Shown: positions 10,228 through 19,648, counted from the first letter of the stretch. The stretch: DNA of 64,000 nucleotides from Breviolum minutum Mf 1.05b.01 (GCA_000507305.1 DF241109.1:1521-65520), one strand, 5' to 3'. The notes: generated from the sequence alone by a model not told the origin. Made by a program: numbers and translations.

Positions 10228-10298
10228 TCATCTCTCCCAAGGTCCCTCTCATTAATAATCCCCCACACTGCCCCACGTGAGTTTCCCATTCCGAAACT

Positions 10299-10405
10299 TA
10301 CCCTCCGGTAAACAAACATAGCACTGGAAAATCCCCATCTTGAAGAGGAAATACATCGACTCAAATGGTGGATTTTCCATTGCTATGTTAGATTACCGGA
10401 GTGTA
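10299..10405. mobile_element. F3 element, CCGGTAA subtype, second copy of a direct pair
   Basis: TACCCTCCGGTAAACAAACA ... TGTTAGATTACCGGAGTGTA. Same orientation as 10123-10227 with 71 bp between them. Confidence 0.8.
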
Positions 10406-10679
10406 CCACTCCTTCACGTGCTCTGGCATGGTCGTACAACCGATGTGCCCAATTTTGTTTCTCCGCATTGGGTTGCAAACGAATATGAAACTCCACTTGC
10501 CATCGATTCCGCCCGGCTGGATAGGCAATCCTCAAAAAATGAACCACCAAGAAACACAGCTCAGCTCGAAGAAAAGTCGAAAATCGCGGGAAGATGAGGT
10601 TTTTTCTATATCAAACTTCGGGGTTGAGCATGTTTATAGTGAAAAAGTTACATCCCCATTACGGATCGTATATTAGCTA

Positions 10680-10760
10680 TACATGAATGGGTGATCTTTA
10701 TGGCTTTCATGTAGGTAAAAATATGCCTGCCTTTCGTCCCATGGATCATCTGGGATTCCC
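10680..10760. repeat. F10 fragment
   Basis: Carries CATGAATGGGTGATCTTTATGG, GTAGGTAAAAATATG and CCCATGGATCATCTGG, blocks shared with 1380-1700, 1930-2050, 36070-36180 and 60046-60172. Incomplete. Confidence 0.5.
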
Positions 10761-11101
10761 GAATATTCCCTCAGAGGTCGTGAACGACCAAAAGGTTGAG
10801 GCCCTCGTTCTGCTTGGGATGAGGCCTCCGAGTCCTAAGATTTGCTGTGAATAAATGGGGTTTTATTTCACTCACTTGAACTTCTTTATCTGTTGATCTA
10901 TTCACAACATATAGGATCTATATATTTGTGCAGTAGGATCTGGGAATGAAATGTTTTTTTGTTGCGGGTGGAATTTGAAATAACCCTAGTACCAAACTTC
11001 AGATATCCCAACTCCCAACATGTCCAGGTAGTCCCTGATCTGAGTTCGCAAAAACCACCAATTCCGAAAGCATTTGTTGGGTCAACAAAATGGCGCGACT
11101 A

Positions 11102-11328
11102 ACCCTCCCTGAAACTAACATGGCCCCGGAAAATACTTGGATGTCCCAACAAATTTGTAAATGGTTAGTAAATGGGTTATAAGCTACTCACAAACGGGGT
11201 GTATTGGGTGTATAACCTACTTACAAACCATTTACTAACTTCTTGGGCCATTCCAAAATAGGCCATTCCAAAAAAGTCTCCCTTTCCCAGCATTTTCCAG
11301 GGATGGTTGCTGTTAGTTTCAGGGAGTG
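11102..11328. mobile_element. F3 element interrupted by an F4 element
   Basis: F3 starts ACCCTCCCTGAAACTAACA at 11102 and ends TGTTAGTTTCAGGGAGTG at 11328. F4 occupies about 11134-11256 (TACTTGGATGTCCCAAC ... ACTTCTTGGGCCATTCC). AAAATA at both junctions may be the target duplication. F4 is therefore the younger insertion here. Confidence 0.8.
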
Positions 11329-11524
11329 CGCATGGGCAAAGAATGGTTTTAATTGCATATATTCCCCCACCTTCAGCGCTGAATTCAGGTTACAAAAAAA
11401 AACTACGTACCACTGAAAATCGATGAACCTGTTAGGGTCTAAACACCCACTGTTTTCCTATGGTAAGGGATAGTCATGATGTCATACCTCCATTAAGGAT
11501 TCCAACCTGCCGTTGCGTGTTCAC

Positions 11525-11723
11525 CTCTTCGATCTGATCTTCGACACAAGGCTCTGTGTTAAGGGATGACGTCCATTGACACCTACCACCTGTAGCAAGA
11601 CAGCTCCAGGTTCAGCTTCCACAAAGGACTCCTGCAAAATGGAAGCCCAACCCAGTTTTGCAAGAAATTGGAAAATTGGTCGTGGAAAATTGGCGCACCC
11701 AATCAGTGGCGCTTCACTGGAAA
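11525..11723 (-). CDS. Candidate exon (block 6), unknown protein
   Basis: The minus-strand frame reads VSSEAPLIGCANFPRPIF ... LAKLGWASILQESFVEAE ... VLLQVVGVNGRHPL ... SLVSKIRSK. It is bounded by a possible acceptor (ACTCAG) and a good donor (AAGAG then GTGAAC). No domain is recognised. The plus-strand frame over the same bases is weaker. Confidence 0.45.
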
Positions 11724-12000
11724 CTGAGTATCTATATGACATAATAAAAAAGTATCAGTATGAAATATATCTCAATATCTACAAACATAAATGCGGTATC
11801 TTCATCTATATATATATATATATACATGATGTATAGACATAATAATAATTGATTACATGTCATGTATATGTATGACGGATAGACATCGTATGTAAATAAT
11901 AAATATGACATTTAGATATCATACATATATATACACATTATGTGTATGGTATTTGAATACATCTATCAATATTATTCAATATTCATGATATTCACATTAC

Positions 12001-12461
12001 TTGCGGTCCCATGCGAGCTGCGCTTGCCAAATGACTGCCATCATGGCTGCGGTGCCACGTCCGTACGAATGAAGCTTGAAGAGTGCACGGATCCATGGGA
12101 GCTCTAAGCCAACGAGCTGCAAAATTGATACATATTGATTTGAATTCACTGCTAGTTCTAAAAAGGTTCCACGCTCCAAGATCCGCACAGTACCGAGACA
12201 AATCTTTCAACGAGTCAACTTCACATGTACACGTGTCGTTAAATGGAATTTGTCAAACTGCTACCGATTCAATACACACCATCAACACATCTTTCCTTTC
12301 TCTACTCTTATGTGTCTCCTCAAGCTTTGTGCGTTCAATCAAAAGGTCAACCAATAAAGAAATGTGACTCTGAGTACTGACGCTGTTCTCACAAAGCTGC
12401 TGCTCACTTTTTTCGATGTCGAGGATGAACCATTCGAATGTTTGAAAAGAAATGCAAACGC
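12001..12461 (-). pseudogene. Candidate exon (block 5) with one in-frame TGA
   Basis: One frame gives protein-like sequence for about 150 codons: FQTFEWFILDIEKSEQQL ... SLLVDLLIERTKLEE ... DVLMVCIESVAV, then TGA (12253-12255), then the same frame continues IPFNDTCTCEVDSLKDLS ... INFAARWLRAPMDP ... SAARMGPQ to a donor (CCGCAA then GTAATG). The 5' border falls in the 69-bp tandem repeat at 12452-12586. The stop may be a mutation, a sequencing error, or mark a short intron. No family is recognised. Confidence 0.4.
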
Positions 12462-12586
12462 CGGGCGGTGTCTATGGATAAGTCCTGCCCGGCGGTTGTA
12501 TTAGGAAAACAGAAAGATTGATGCAAACACCGGGCGGTGTCTATGGATAAGTCCTGCCCGGTGGTTGTATTAGGGAACAACAAAGA
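12452..12586. repeat. Two tandem 69-bp units, each with a CCGGGC/GCCCGG hairpin
   Basis: The unit ATGCAAAC(G/A)CCGGGCGGTG ... GTCCTGCCCGG(C/T)GGTTGTAT is repeated at 12452 and 12521 with a few mismatches. Within each unit CCGGGC pairs with GCCCGG to make a GC-rich hairpin of about 40 bp. Confidence 0.85.
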
Positions 12587-12672
12587 GATAATGGAATGCC
12601 AGAATGTTTCTATTCTACTGTGTGGTGTGTGTGTGTTGTCGGTTTACAATATTCTGTGCTTTATGTTGACAG

Positions 12673-12861
12673 GTGAAAAAAATAATGATCCTCGATTGTA
12701 GCTTCACCAATCTTGCGGCCGCAGCAGCAGTGAATGAAATGTTCTGGAGGGGAATCAAAGTCTTTGGAAGATATGAGAACAATGCTGGTTATTTCTTGTT
12801 GTTTTTTCGCCATGAACGGTTTGATATTGAGAAGATGGCTGTATTCAGTTCGTTGGTTTGA
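12673..12861 (+). CDS. Short open frame of uncertain status
   Basis: Sixty-two codons on the plus strand (LDCSFTNLAAAAAVNEMFW ... HERFDIEKMAVFSSL). The composition is acceptable, but the frame lies in a probable intron of the minus-strand blocks and no family is recognised. Another plus-strand frame (12734-13003) overlaps it. Confidence 0.15.
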   Translation: MKKIMILDCSFTNLAAAAAVNEMFWRGIKVFGRYENNAGYFLLFFRHERFDIEKMAVFSSLV

Positions 12862-13049
12862 TTCCCCCCAGAAACCACGGCTGGCGGTGGTGTGGACAGG
12901 AAATGCCTTTAGAAGAAAAATGAATATATTTATGAATATTGCACTTTTTACTTCAGAACAGCGTGGTATTTTTTCAAAAATTTTCTTTGATGTTCATCTA
13001 TAGATGCTATTGGACGCAAATGAGAATCACCGCCATTGATACCTCTCAC

Positions 13050-13339
13050 CCACCACGTCCACGAGACGGATGGGAACGCCATAACGGCTTCCAAACGCCA
13101 TCACGTCTTCGATGGCTTGGGTCGGGGTTGGTATATGGACTCGTCAGGTCATTTCCTGCCCACACCAGAGTGACCAAAGAATATTCGCACTCTTGGAACC
13201 AAATGTCCTTGAGCAGCGATAAAAAGTTGCGCTCCCGCCACCCGTGGGTGAAACTGGCACCGCCGCGCACGGCTACATGCAAGTTGTCGTATCCGAGGGC
13301 CGGTAGCGACGCTTTGGCCGCTGCTCCGTCATCGCACTC
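13050..13339 (-). pseudogene. Candidate exon (block 4), SGNH-hydrolase-like, frameshifted
   Basis: After an acceptor (CGCTGCAG) the frame reads ECDDGAAAKASLPALGYDNL ... VAVRGGASFTHGW ... SLLKDIWFQECEYSLVTLVW then AGNDLTS. GGAS resembles the nucleophile block and GND the oxyanion block of SGNH/GDSL hydrolases. At about 13110 protein-like sequence jumps by one base to another frame (AIEDVMAFGSRYGVPIRLVD then VVG), which ends at a good donor (GTGAGAGG). The 26 bp between the frames is too short for an intron, so a one-base indel is likely. Family assignment is inference from motifs. Confidence 0.45.
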
Positions 13340-13385
13340 CTGCAGCGAAGCATTGCGGTACATACAAGAAACTCAAACAAGATAC

Positions 13386-13515
13386 ATTTTTGCAGGCTTG
13401 ACTTAGATGTTCAAACGCTTCTCGCACCTGTCGTGCGTCAAAGCCCAAAAGGCAGGAGTCTGTCAGGAGCAAGTCGCTTCCTGACGCAAGGCAACATGAT
13501 ACTGCGATTTCTGCC
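13386..13515 (-). CDS. Candidate exon (block 3), unknown protein
   Basis: The minus-strand frame reads EIAVSCCLASGSDLLLTD then SCLLGFDARQVREAFEHLSQ and ACKN, between an acceptor (GCCATTAG) and a donor (AAAAAT then GTATCTTG). It is in a different frame from block 2, which ends within about 40 bp, so either a very short intron or a frameshift separates them. Confidence 0.45.
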
Positions 13516-13549
13516 CTAATGGCATGATGTTATATTGAGTAAGAAACAG

Positions 13550-13792
13550 CTTCTGACTGCTCTCTCTCCACAACGCCGCGCCTTCAAGGACCCCTGCCTC
13601 GTGGAGAGCTGCAAACACCCGCGGAACCACGGAGGGTGAAACATGCAGCCCATCCACATAGTACCTCTGCTGCACATGGATTCTGGGCAAACATTCTTGT
13701 TTAAAGAAATTGAGCAATTGCATTGATTGAATTTGTTCAATGGAACTTATTATTGGGCACTGGGACGCACGGTCCGCGCACTCGTGAAACAT
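13550..13792 (-). CDS. Candidate exon (block 2) with DGLH motif
   Basis: After an acceptor (GCTGCCCAG) the frame reads MFHECADRASQCPIISSIEQ ... LLNFFKQECLPRIHVQQRYY then VDGLHVSPSVVPRVFAAL and HEAGVLEGAALW. DGLH followed by SP resembles the C-terminal catalytic Asp-His block of SGNH hydrolases. The 3' border is not clear; the frame stays open to 13463 but is less protein-like there. Confidence 0.45.
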
Positions 13793-13821
13793 CTGGGCAG
13801 CAACCTATGCACGTGTATGTA

Positions 13822-13860
13822 TATATTATATATATATATATATACATATATACACATATA
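13822..13860. repeat. TA-rich microsatellite
   Basis: Run of TA/ATATAC between blocks 1 and 2, inside the presumed intron. Confidence 0.8.
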
Positions 13861-13913
13861 TTCACTATATTCACCTTAAATGAAAAAACAAATACCTGGA
13901 GAACCAGGAATAC

Positions 13914-14020
13914 CTGGAGAATGGAGAAATGCGCTGCAAAAATACGGGTCCTCCGAGCGTAGGACCAGGATGGCGCCATTGAACTCCCCTTTGGCATTGA
14001 GCATCTTAATGATGCGTTGA
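13914..14020 (-). CDS. Candidate exon (block 1), unknown protein
   Basis: Between an acceptor (CCAGGTGCAG) and a donor (TCTCCAG then GTATTC) the frame reads QRIIKMLNAKGEFNGAILVL then RSEDPYFCSAFLHSP. A stop lies upstream in this frame, so it is not a first coding exon unless the start is lost. A truncated F1 repeat lies just upstream (14060-14074). Confidence 0.5.
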
Positions 14021-14059
14021 CTGCACCTGGAACTTTGCACACTTTAACACGTATGTTTT

Positions 14060-14080
14060 CTAGTTGGTGGTTTNGAAAAA
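14060..14080. other. Truncated F1 end with an undetermined base
   Basis: CTAGTTGGTGGTTT is the F1 left end, followed by the only N in the window (14074) and then unrelated sequence. The rest of the element is absent, which may be a collapsed repeat or an assembly join. Confidence 0.6.
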
Positions 14081-14369
14081 ATACCCCTTGTCATTCGATG
14101 GGATATGGTTGGGGTGGGACCCGAAAAAAAAAAAACGACCTCGACAACCTGCACCTGGCACCTGATTTTTGGTGACGAAAGAAAAAATGCGAAACTTCGC
14201 GGAATTGATGTTTGATCAGTGGTTCTGCAAAAAACTAAACAAATCAAGATCTGAGGAATTTGATTACACAATGGAAAATCAACATGGAACGCAAAAATGG
14301 AGGTTTGGAAGATGACTCTCCCTTTCAAACAGCTGATTTTCAGGTTCAAAATGTTAATGTTCCGGGGTG

Positions 14370-14476
14370 TACACCCCCGAAATTTAACATAGCCCCTGAA
14401 AAATGATGGTTGGAAGATGAGTTTCCTTTTGGGATTGCCTATTTTTAGGTTCAAAATGTGAATGTTCCGGGGTGTA
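14370..14476. mobile_element. F3 element, TACACCCCCGAA subtype, preceded by a half copy
   Basis: TACACCCCCGAAATTTAACA ... GAATGTTCCGGGGTGTA. The preceding 14296-14371 repeats the right half (CAGGTTCAAAATGTTAATG ... CCGGGGTGTA), so 1.7 units lie in tandem. Confidence 0.75.
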
Positions 14477-14793
14477 TATACAAATCACACCACCAGAAAA
14501 CGGCTGTGTGTTTTTCGTTAAAGAAAGGACCACATCTGACGAGGAAAGCCTCACGAAAACTGGTTGTACTACGACTGGCGCTTTTGGAGGCCTTGAAGCT
14601 AAGATAAAAAAATCTTCCAAAGTTCAAAAAAAAACAGAAAAGGTTAAATCTGAAAACATCATCCTGAATATAATTTACACCAAATCAAAATATGTGTTTT
14701 TTACGTAATAATGACCACAACTCAACTCCCAACCAACGACATTTTTCTTAAATCTAAGGATACTTTTTATTGAAAAATTCATCAAGATTGGGG

Positions 14794-14941
14794 CTACTTG
14801 GAGGATCATCCCATTTAGTAAGTGGTTAATAACCATGGTTAGTAAGTCCCCTAAATGGGGTTATTCCCCTTCCAAATGGCCTAAATGGCTTATAAATAGG
14901 GGTTACTAACCACTTACTAACTGGGATGATCCTCCAAGTAG
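14794..14941. mobile_element. F5 palindromic element
   Basis: TACTTGGAGGATCATCCC mirrors GGGATGATCCTCCAAGTA. It is nearly identical along its length to 37999-38143, suggesting recent activity of this subtype. Confidence 0.9.
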
Positions 14942-14999
14942 CTCGCCTTTTTGGGGAGAAATTGGGTATGCATCAATCCCAAATGGCGGCACTGTTGAC

Positions 15000-15400
15000 T
15001 GGGCGATGTTGGTTTCAGAGAGGGTAAGGGGCCCCTAAAACCCAACAGCGAGTGGAAACCCCTTGGAAAATAGGGCCAAAATTGCCTTTAAAAGGAGAGG
15101 ATGTCGTCTCCCAACAGATTTATACAAAAAGTTTGTGTTCTGTTCAAACTGTTCATTAAAAAATGTCACGGCAAAAATTAAGGAGTCACCAACTTATGTA
15201 AAGATCTGACGAGATAAGCCTCACGTCTTGCAATTGAGTCTTTAGCTTATTTAGATATCGTTCTATATACATTCCCTTCTTTTTGTTGAGTCTTTACATT
15301 AGATAGATATCTTTGTGTGTAAACTCACCTATTTGTTTGAATCATCAACTTATATATATATATATATGTATATTTACAGTATAATATACAGATACATAAA
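15000..15400. other. Intergenic stretch
   Basis: An F3-like left end is visible at 15019-15080 (GTTTCAGAGAGGGTAAGGGG). The rest is AT-rich with a TA run at 15350-15372. No gene seen. Confidence 0.4.
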
Positions 15401-15411
15401 TCTTTCTATAT

Positions 15412-15546
15412 ACTAGTGGTAAATTGGTGATTTGGGTTGCTGGTTTGGGATTCTAGGGTTACCTCCAAGTAACAATCCCTTTCATGTTCGGGGATCCGAT
15501 CGGAATCCACACCACCTGGCCCCAAACCACCAAGTTACCAGTAGCT
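15412..15546. mobile_element. F8 palindromic element
   Basis: ACTAGTGGTAAATTGGTG at the left mirrors CACCAAGTTACCAGTAGCT at the right, with TAACAATCCCTTTCATG and GGGGATCC in the middle. Confidence 0.8.
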
Positions 15547-15659
15547 GAGTAGTGCAGATATTTGTACTAAATTTGCTTAAGACAACAAACCCAACCACTC
15601 ATCCTATGGTATGTTGCCCTACATTTCCAGAAAAATCAACCCTTCATGCAGACGAGGCT

Positions 15660-15776
15660 CATACCCCGTCGTAATAAAATTATAACGGGGTAAAATATAT
15701 TCAAAACGGAGTAGATTAGTGTAAAACGGAGTAGGTTTCTTGCATAAGGTAGTTGAGTCTTTCTAAACGGGGTATG
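15660..15776. repeat. Palindrome-bounded AAACGG(G/A)GTA repeats
   Basis: CATACCCCGT (15660) mirrors ACGGGGTATG (15767). Between them (A/T)AACGG(G/A)GTA recurs four times at irregular spacing. Confidence 0.65.
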
Positions 15777-15817
15777 ACAACCATCTTACCATGTCATGTA
15801 GGTAAATATATCATACA

Positions 15818-16065
15818 TTGAATCTCGGCAATCTCCCCACCTGAATTCTGCACCAGCTCGTTTCACCTTTCGATCGATGAGCCACATAGACCTTGATTGG
15901 ACGAAGGTCCAAACTTTCATGGGAATCTAGCCTGCTTCCCACCCGAAAAGACACCGTGGAAGTAACATGGAAGCAGATTTTTGGGAGACCCTTCAAGATG
16001 TGTGTCTCCAACGTCTCGAAGCTAAGGTCATGTTCAATTGAGTGGCTTAAGTGGCTTGTCTCCAA
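15818..16065 (-). CDS. Possible exon, unknown protein
   Basis: The minus-strand frame reads HLSHSIEHDLSFETLETHIL ... VSFRVGSRLDSHESLDL ... IKVYVAHRSKGETSWCRIQ with a possible donor (CAG then GTGGGG) near 15843. No family recognised; the plus-strand frame is open over the same span. Confidence 0.25.
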
Positions 16066-16311
16066 GTTAGGTTACGTTCCAGAACCATGTTCGAAGACGA
16101 TCCCTCCAACAAAGCCTCTCCTCAAAATCTCGTCCCGCTCCTCTTTTAAAAATGCCTGTTTTCTGTTTCTTTCCTTCGTTCTAGATGCTTGATTTCAGGG
16201 AAAATGATGGGAAATCTTATCTTACCAAATCTTACCCCAACAGTTTTCCCCACAAGTTCTGGGCAAGGGGTGTGAAACATGTATTGAAAAAACACCCAAA
16301 AATGCAAGGTA

Positions 16312-16395
16312 CTGTTGATGTCTAAAGTCCTGCACCACCTGCGATGTAAAAAAACCCTGAAAATAATGGGATCAACTACCTACCAGTATCAACTG
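16312..16395. mobile_element. F7 element, 3' end lost
   Basis: TACTGTTGATGTCTAAAGTCC ... AATAATGGGATCAACTACC ... TATCAACTGGCTAGCCAGAT; the final TCTGAACCATCAACAG is missing. Confidence 0.6.
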
Positions 16396-17149
16396 GCTAG
16401 CCAGATGAATCAAGCATATGAGCTATTTACTACACTTGGGAAGTTTAAGGGTAAATCGATCGGGTAAATCGATCGGTATACCAGCTGTATGTTGGTTGAT
16501 TTGGGGTGGAATCTGGGCAAATTACAACAAAATTCCTAAACCCGCATGTTTCGGCAGACATTTCCGGGGGGGAGAAATTCCCTGATACAACTCACCCATC
16601 GATTTTCCAGGGTGTGTCATTTCCAGATTCGATCTAACATAACAATCGAAAAACCCAAAGCATTTGAACATGTATCTCCTTCTTCGAAAAAATGCAAGGT
16701 ACGTTTCTACCACCAGCTATTCTCATGTGTTGTTGGCCCCAGTGATTTTCTCCCCAACTCTTTGAGCTACAAGCTGAGCTACAAGATGAGGATCACAAAC
16801 CACCAAAGCCTGGGAGATCCAAAGTTTCCAGTAAAACCATGTACCCCTGAGAGTACCAGCAGAAGGGATCCCAAAACCTCGGTCGGTTCGGTGGGGACGT
16901 GGACACCTTCAGCCCCAGAGGTCGTCCTGCCCGGTTTTGGGTGTTGGGTTTTTGAAGGGGATGATGAACCTACCAGCCTAAGGAGCTGGCAGGATTTTTA
17001 GGAAACCGAAAACATCCAGGCAGCGAATTTTGGCAAGAGCGATTTTTTTTTGTTGATGGTGTTTATTTTTGTTTAGAAGTCTTTAAGCAGAAATCTACCA
17101 AACGTGGAATGCCCTTTTCATGCTTGTCTAAAAAGGAAAACTGGAAGAA

Positions 17150-17354
17150 TCATCCGTCTGCTCGTGAAAATTTTTGCAATCCAATCATGTCTAAGTGTGG
17201 GCAAAGCTGAAATTCCACGACGCGGAACAGCAACCTTTTGATCAGAGCTTTCTTGACAAAACTACCTGTCATGGTGGCGAAGTACAGTAGTTTTCCACAG
17301 TTCCTTACTTCTGATCTTACCGCCTTGAGACCAAACAATGGTGAACATGAAAAA
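17150..17354 (-). CDS. Possible exon, unknown protein
   Basis: From a possible acceptor (GTAATTGCAG) the minus-strand frame reads FSCSPLFGLKAVRSEVRNCG ... LLYFATMTGSFVKKALIKRL then LFRVVEFQLCPHLDMIGLQK and a TGA. An alternative donor (ATGACAG then GTAGTT) lies inside. The composition is protein-like; no family recognised. Confidence 0.35.
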
Positions 17355-17516
17355 CTGCAATTACACGAAAGCCCATGAAACGCCAAGAAACGCGCTTGTT
17401 GCGAATGAAGAAATCATAACCTCACCCAAAATCACGACCATATCAACCATATCACATCACGAATCACACCTACCTGGATCTTCCTTTCGGGGTGCTGAAG
17501 AGAGATAAGGGGTGCC

Positions 17517-17662
17517 TACTTGGAGGATCATCCCAGTTAGTAAGTAGTTAGTAACCCCCATTTATAAGCCAGTTAGGGCGTTTATAAGGGGAACAATCCT
17601 ACTTAGGGGATTTATTAACCATGGATATTAACCACTTACTAAATGGGATGATCCTCCAAGTA
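17517..17662. mobile_element. F5 palindromic element
   Basis: TACTTGGAGGATCATCCC mirrors GGGATGATCCTCCAAGTA; the centre has CCCATTTATAAGCC and GGGGATTTATTAACC. Confidence 0.9.
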
Positions 17663-17867
17663 TACACCATTCCTTCGGGTTTAAAACAGCACCCTTTGGA
17701 AGATGTTGGTATAAGAGTGTTTTTTTGGGTGTACTTATCCATAATAAGGTGATGTTATCTTCTGGAACAATAAGAAACCCTTGCGCACCGGTGTAGTTTT
17801 TTCAAAGTTGACCGAATCTGGAAATTCCACACGAACCAAACTTCTCGCCACAGATGACGTGGTGGTG

Positions 17868-17871
17868 GTGG

Positions 17872-17911
<40 letters not shown>

Positions 17912-17912
17912 G
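17868..17912. repeat. (GAT)n microsatellite
   Basis: Uninterrupted GAT/ATG triplets after a short GGT run. Frames across it give runs of Met or Ile. Confidence 0.95.
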
Positions 17913-18251
17913 TCATGTTGTTTCAAGATTTGTGGGGATAAACCAAAAAAACGAAATAAACTGACCCCAAAAACTGGCTGGCACTCCTAAAAGCATGGAA
18001 ATAACTTACAGATTTGGATAGGATTTTTGATTTTTTCCTTCAGTTCACCTCGGCAAATTTCAATCAAAGTCCATCTTTCAGTACCCAAATATACACAGAA
18101 ATGTCACTTCAATACCCTGGCAACAGGTGTCCAACATCATCCGCTGGGTGATGGCAGAAAGGATCAAGGATCACCCAATAAACAACGGTTTTGTCGCATG
18201 GGACCTCGATTGTTTTGTTTACGATGTGTTTTTTTGCTTTCCATTCTTTCA

Positions 18252-18385
18252 ACTAATGGTAAATTGTTGGTTTGGGGTCCGGTGGTTTGGGATTCTATGG
18301 ATACCCCTGAGTAACTATCCCTTTCATAAGGGGATCCCAGGAATCCAAACCACCGGGCCCCAAACCAACAATCAACCATTAGCTG
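18252..18385. mobile_element. F8 palindromic element
   Basis: ACTAATGGTAAATTGTTGG mirrors CCAACAATCAACCATTAGCT, with CCTTTCATAAGGGGATCCC in the middle. Confidence 0.85.
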
Positions 18386-18479
18386 AAAACAAATCCGCTG
18401 ATTTCTCACCAAAATCCTCAACAAAAAACTGACCAACAACCCAAATCATCCAAACCATTGAGCACATTGACCGCTTGAA

Positions 18480-18525
18480 GCAAACAATCAAACAAACAAA
18501 CAAACAAACAAACAAGCAAACAAAC
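18480..18525. repeat. (AAAC)n microsatellite
   Basis: About ten CAAA units with two variant units. Confidence 0.9.
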
Positions 18526-18602
18526 ATGCTCATTTCTAGGGTGATAGAGATATCAAATGCCTACACATCTAGGAACCCCCAATTCAAAGATCAATATTTT
18601 GA

Positions 18603-18695
18603 GAATTCGGGGCCCCCTCACGATCGTTATAAATGGGGTGAAGTGGGCCCCCTATAACTCTACTTATAACTGGATCCGGGGCCCATCTTGTATGG
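18603..18695. repeat. F12-related fragment
   Basis: GGGGCCCCCTCACG ... GGGCCCCCTATAACTC ... GGATCCGGGGCCC, resembling the right part of 36863-37077. Confidence 0.5.
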
Positions 18696-18879
18696 ATTTT
18701 TGATGAATTTTGTCCCTCCCATAATTTTGGAAGTAAAAATTGTGGAACCCTTGAGGATTAATTTAGTTTCCAAAAGGGAGCCATTTTCCTCTTCCATTAC
18801 AAAAAGAGTAGAGGATTCCCAATCCATCCCAATCAAAGAAGAACCGGGTCGCCAGTTGCAAAACATCTGTGGCTAAACG

Positions 18880-18987
18880 CTATTTTCCCTGAAACTAACA
18901 TAGCACCTGAAAATAGGGTTTCCCAAAAGGAAACTAGTTTTCCAACCATCCATTTTCAGATGCGATTTGTTAGTTTCAGGGAAGGTA
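18880..18987. mobile_element. F3 palindromic element
   Basis: CTATTTTCCCTGAAACTAACA mirrors TGTTAGTTTCAGGGAAGGTA; the core CCCAAAAGGAAACTAG is close to the family consensus. Confidence 0.85.
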
Positions 18988-19329
18988 GTGTTTCACAAAA
19001 ATCTCAAATGTTTATTTATTTTCTTCACTTCCCTCCAAGAAGGGTCGGGAAATATTGGAAACCAAATTTGGCGAGAATGGGTCGCAAAATACAGCTCCTG
19101 AAGCAGTATATGATATCACAATCATAAGATCATTAACATATAGTATCACAATCGCAATCTTATCAACACAGTATTAGCATATTATAACAATCATATGACA
19201 TATGTAAAGCAATGATGCTAATGTTGATTAGTGTGATGGTTCTGATTATTAAAAAGTTTGGTGCGCAATTCCCTGACTCACAACCATCCAACTGACATTA
19301 TCAGCATATTCTAATATATATATATATAT

Positions 19330-19420
19330 ACTTGGAACCCAAATGACCTCTATTTTTGAAGGTCAACCCCCCAAAACAAGGCCTTTTCCAATCAAAAGAA
19401 GGGCATTTGGGTTCCAGGTA
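19330..19420. mobile_element. F14 palindromic element
   Basis: CTTGGAACCCAAATGACC at the left, GGGCATTTGGGTTCCAGG at the right. The centre (AAGGTCAACCCCCCAAAAC) is not symmetric, so orientation is readable; 48526-48620 is the same element reversed. Confidence 0.8.
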
Positions 19421-19482
19421 AATATAATGCCATCAGCCTAAACCCGCGGAAATCCTTAACCAACACAGCCTTCCGCTCCTAT

Positions 19483-19648
19483 TCTTGGAGGATCATCCCA
19501 GTTCATAAGTAGTTAGTACTTAGTAACCCCCAATTTATACGTTTAGGCTATTTAGGAGGGGTCCCACAACCGGATCCTTAGGAAACGAACACGAATTAAC
19601 CATGGTTATCTAACCAAAGAACCCCAGAACTGATGATGATCCTCCAAG
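19483..19648. mobile_element. F5 element, diverged
   Basis: CTTGGAGGATCATCCC and GATGATCCTCCAAG ends with a longer, disturbed middle (GTCCCACAACCGGATCC). Confidence 0.75.

Larger units (their letters stand above)
11525..14020 (-). pseudogene. Candidate decayed multi-exon gene, part SGNH-hydrolase-like
   Basis: At least six minus-strand blocks in this span translate into protein-like sequence: 13914-14020, about 13550-13792, 13386-13515, 13050-13339, 12001-12461 and 11525-11723 (listed separately). Most have plausible AG and GT borders. Two features argue for decay or assembly error: a frame change inside 13050-13339 and an in-frame TGA at 12253-12255. GGAS ... GND in one block and DGLH in another suggest an SGNH/GDSL-type esterase fold, but DGLH comes before GGAS in transcript order, opposite to a normal SGNH protein, so two tandem copies or two genes may be involved. 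The blocks could also belong to separate genes. No start codon is assigned. Confidence 0.45.

Noticed and set aside
16546-17001. 151-codon plus frame
   Set aside because: The first half lies in F3-like repeat sequence and the second half has a comparable antisense frame.
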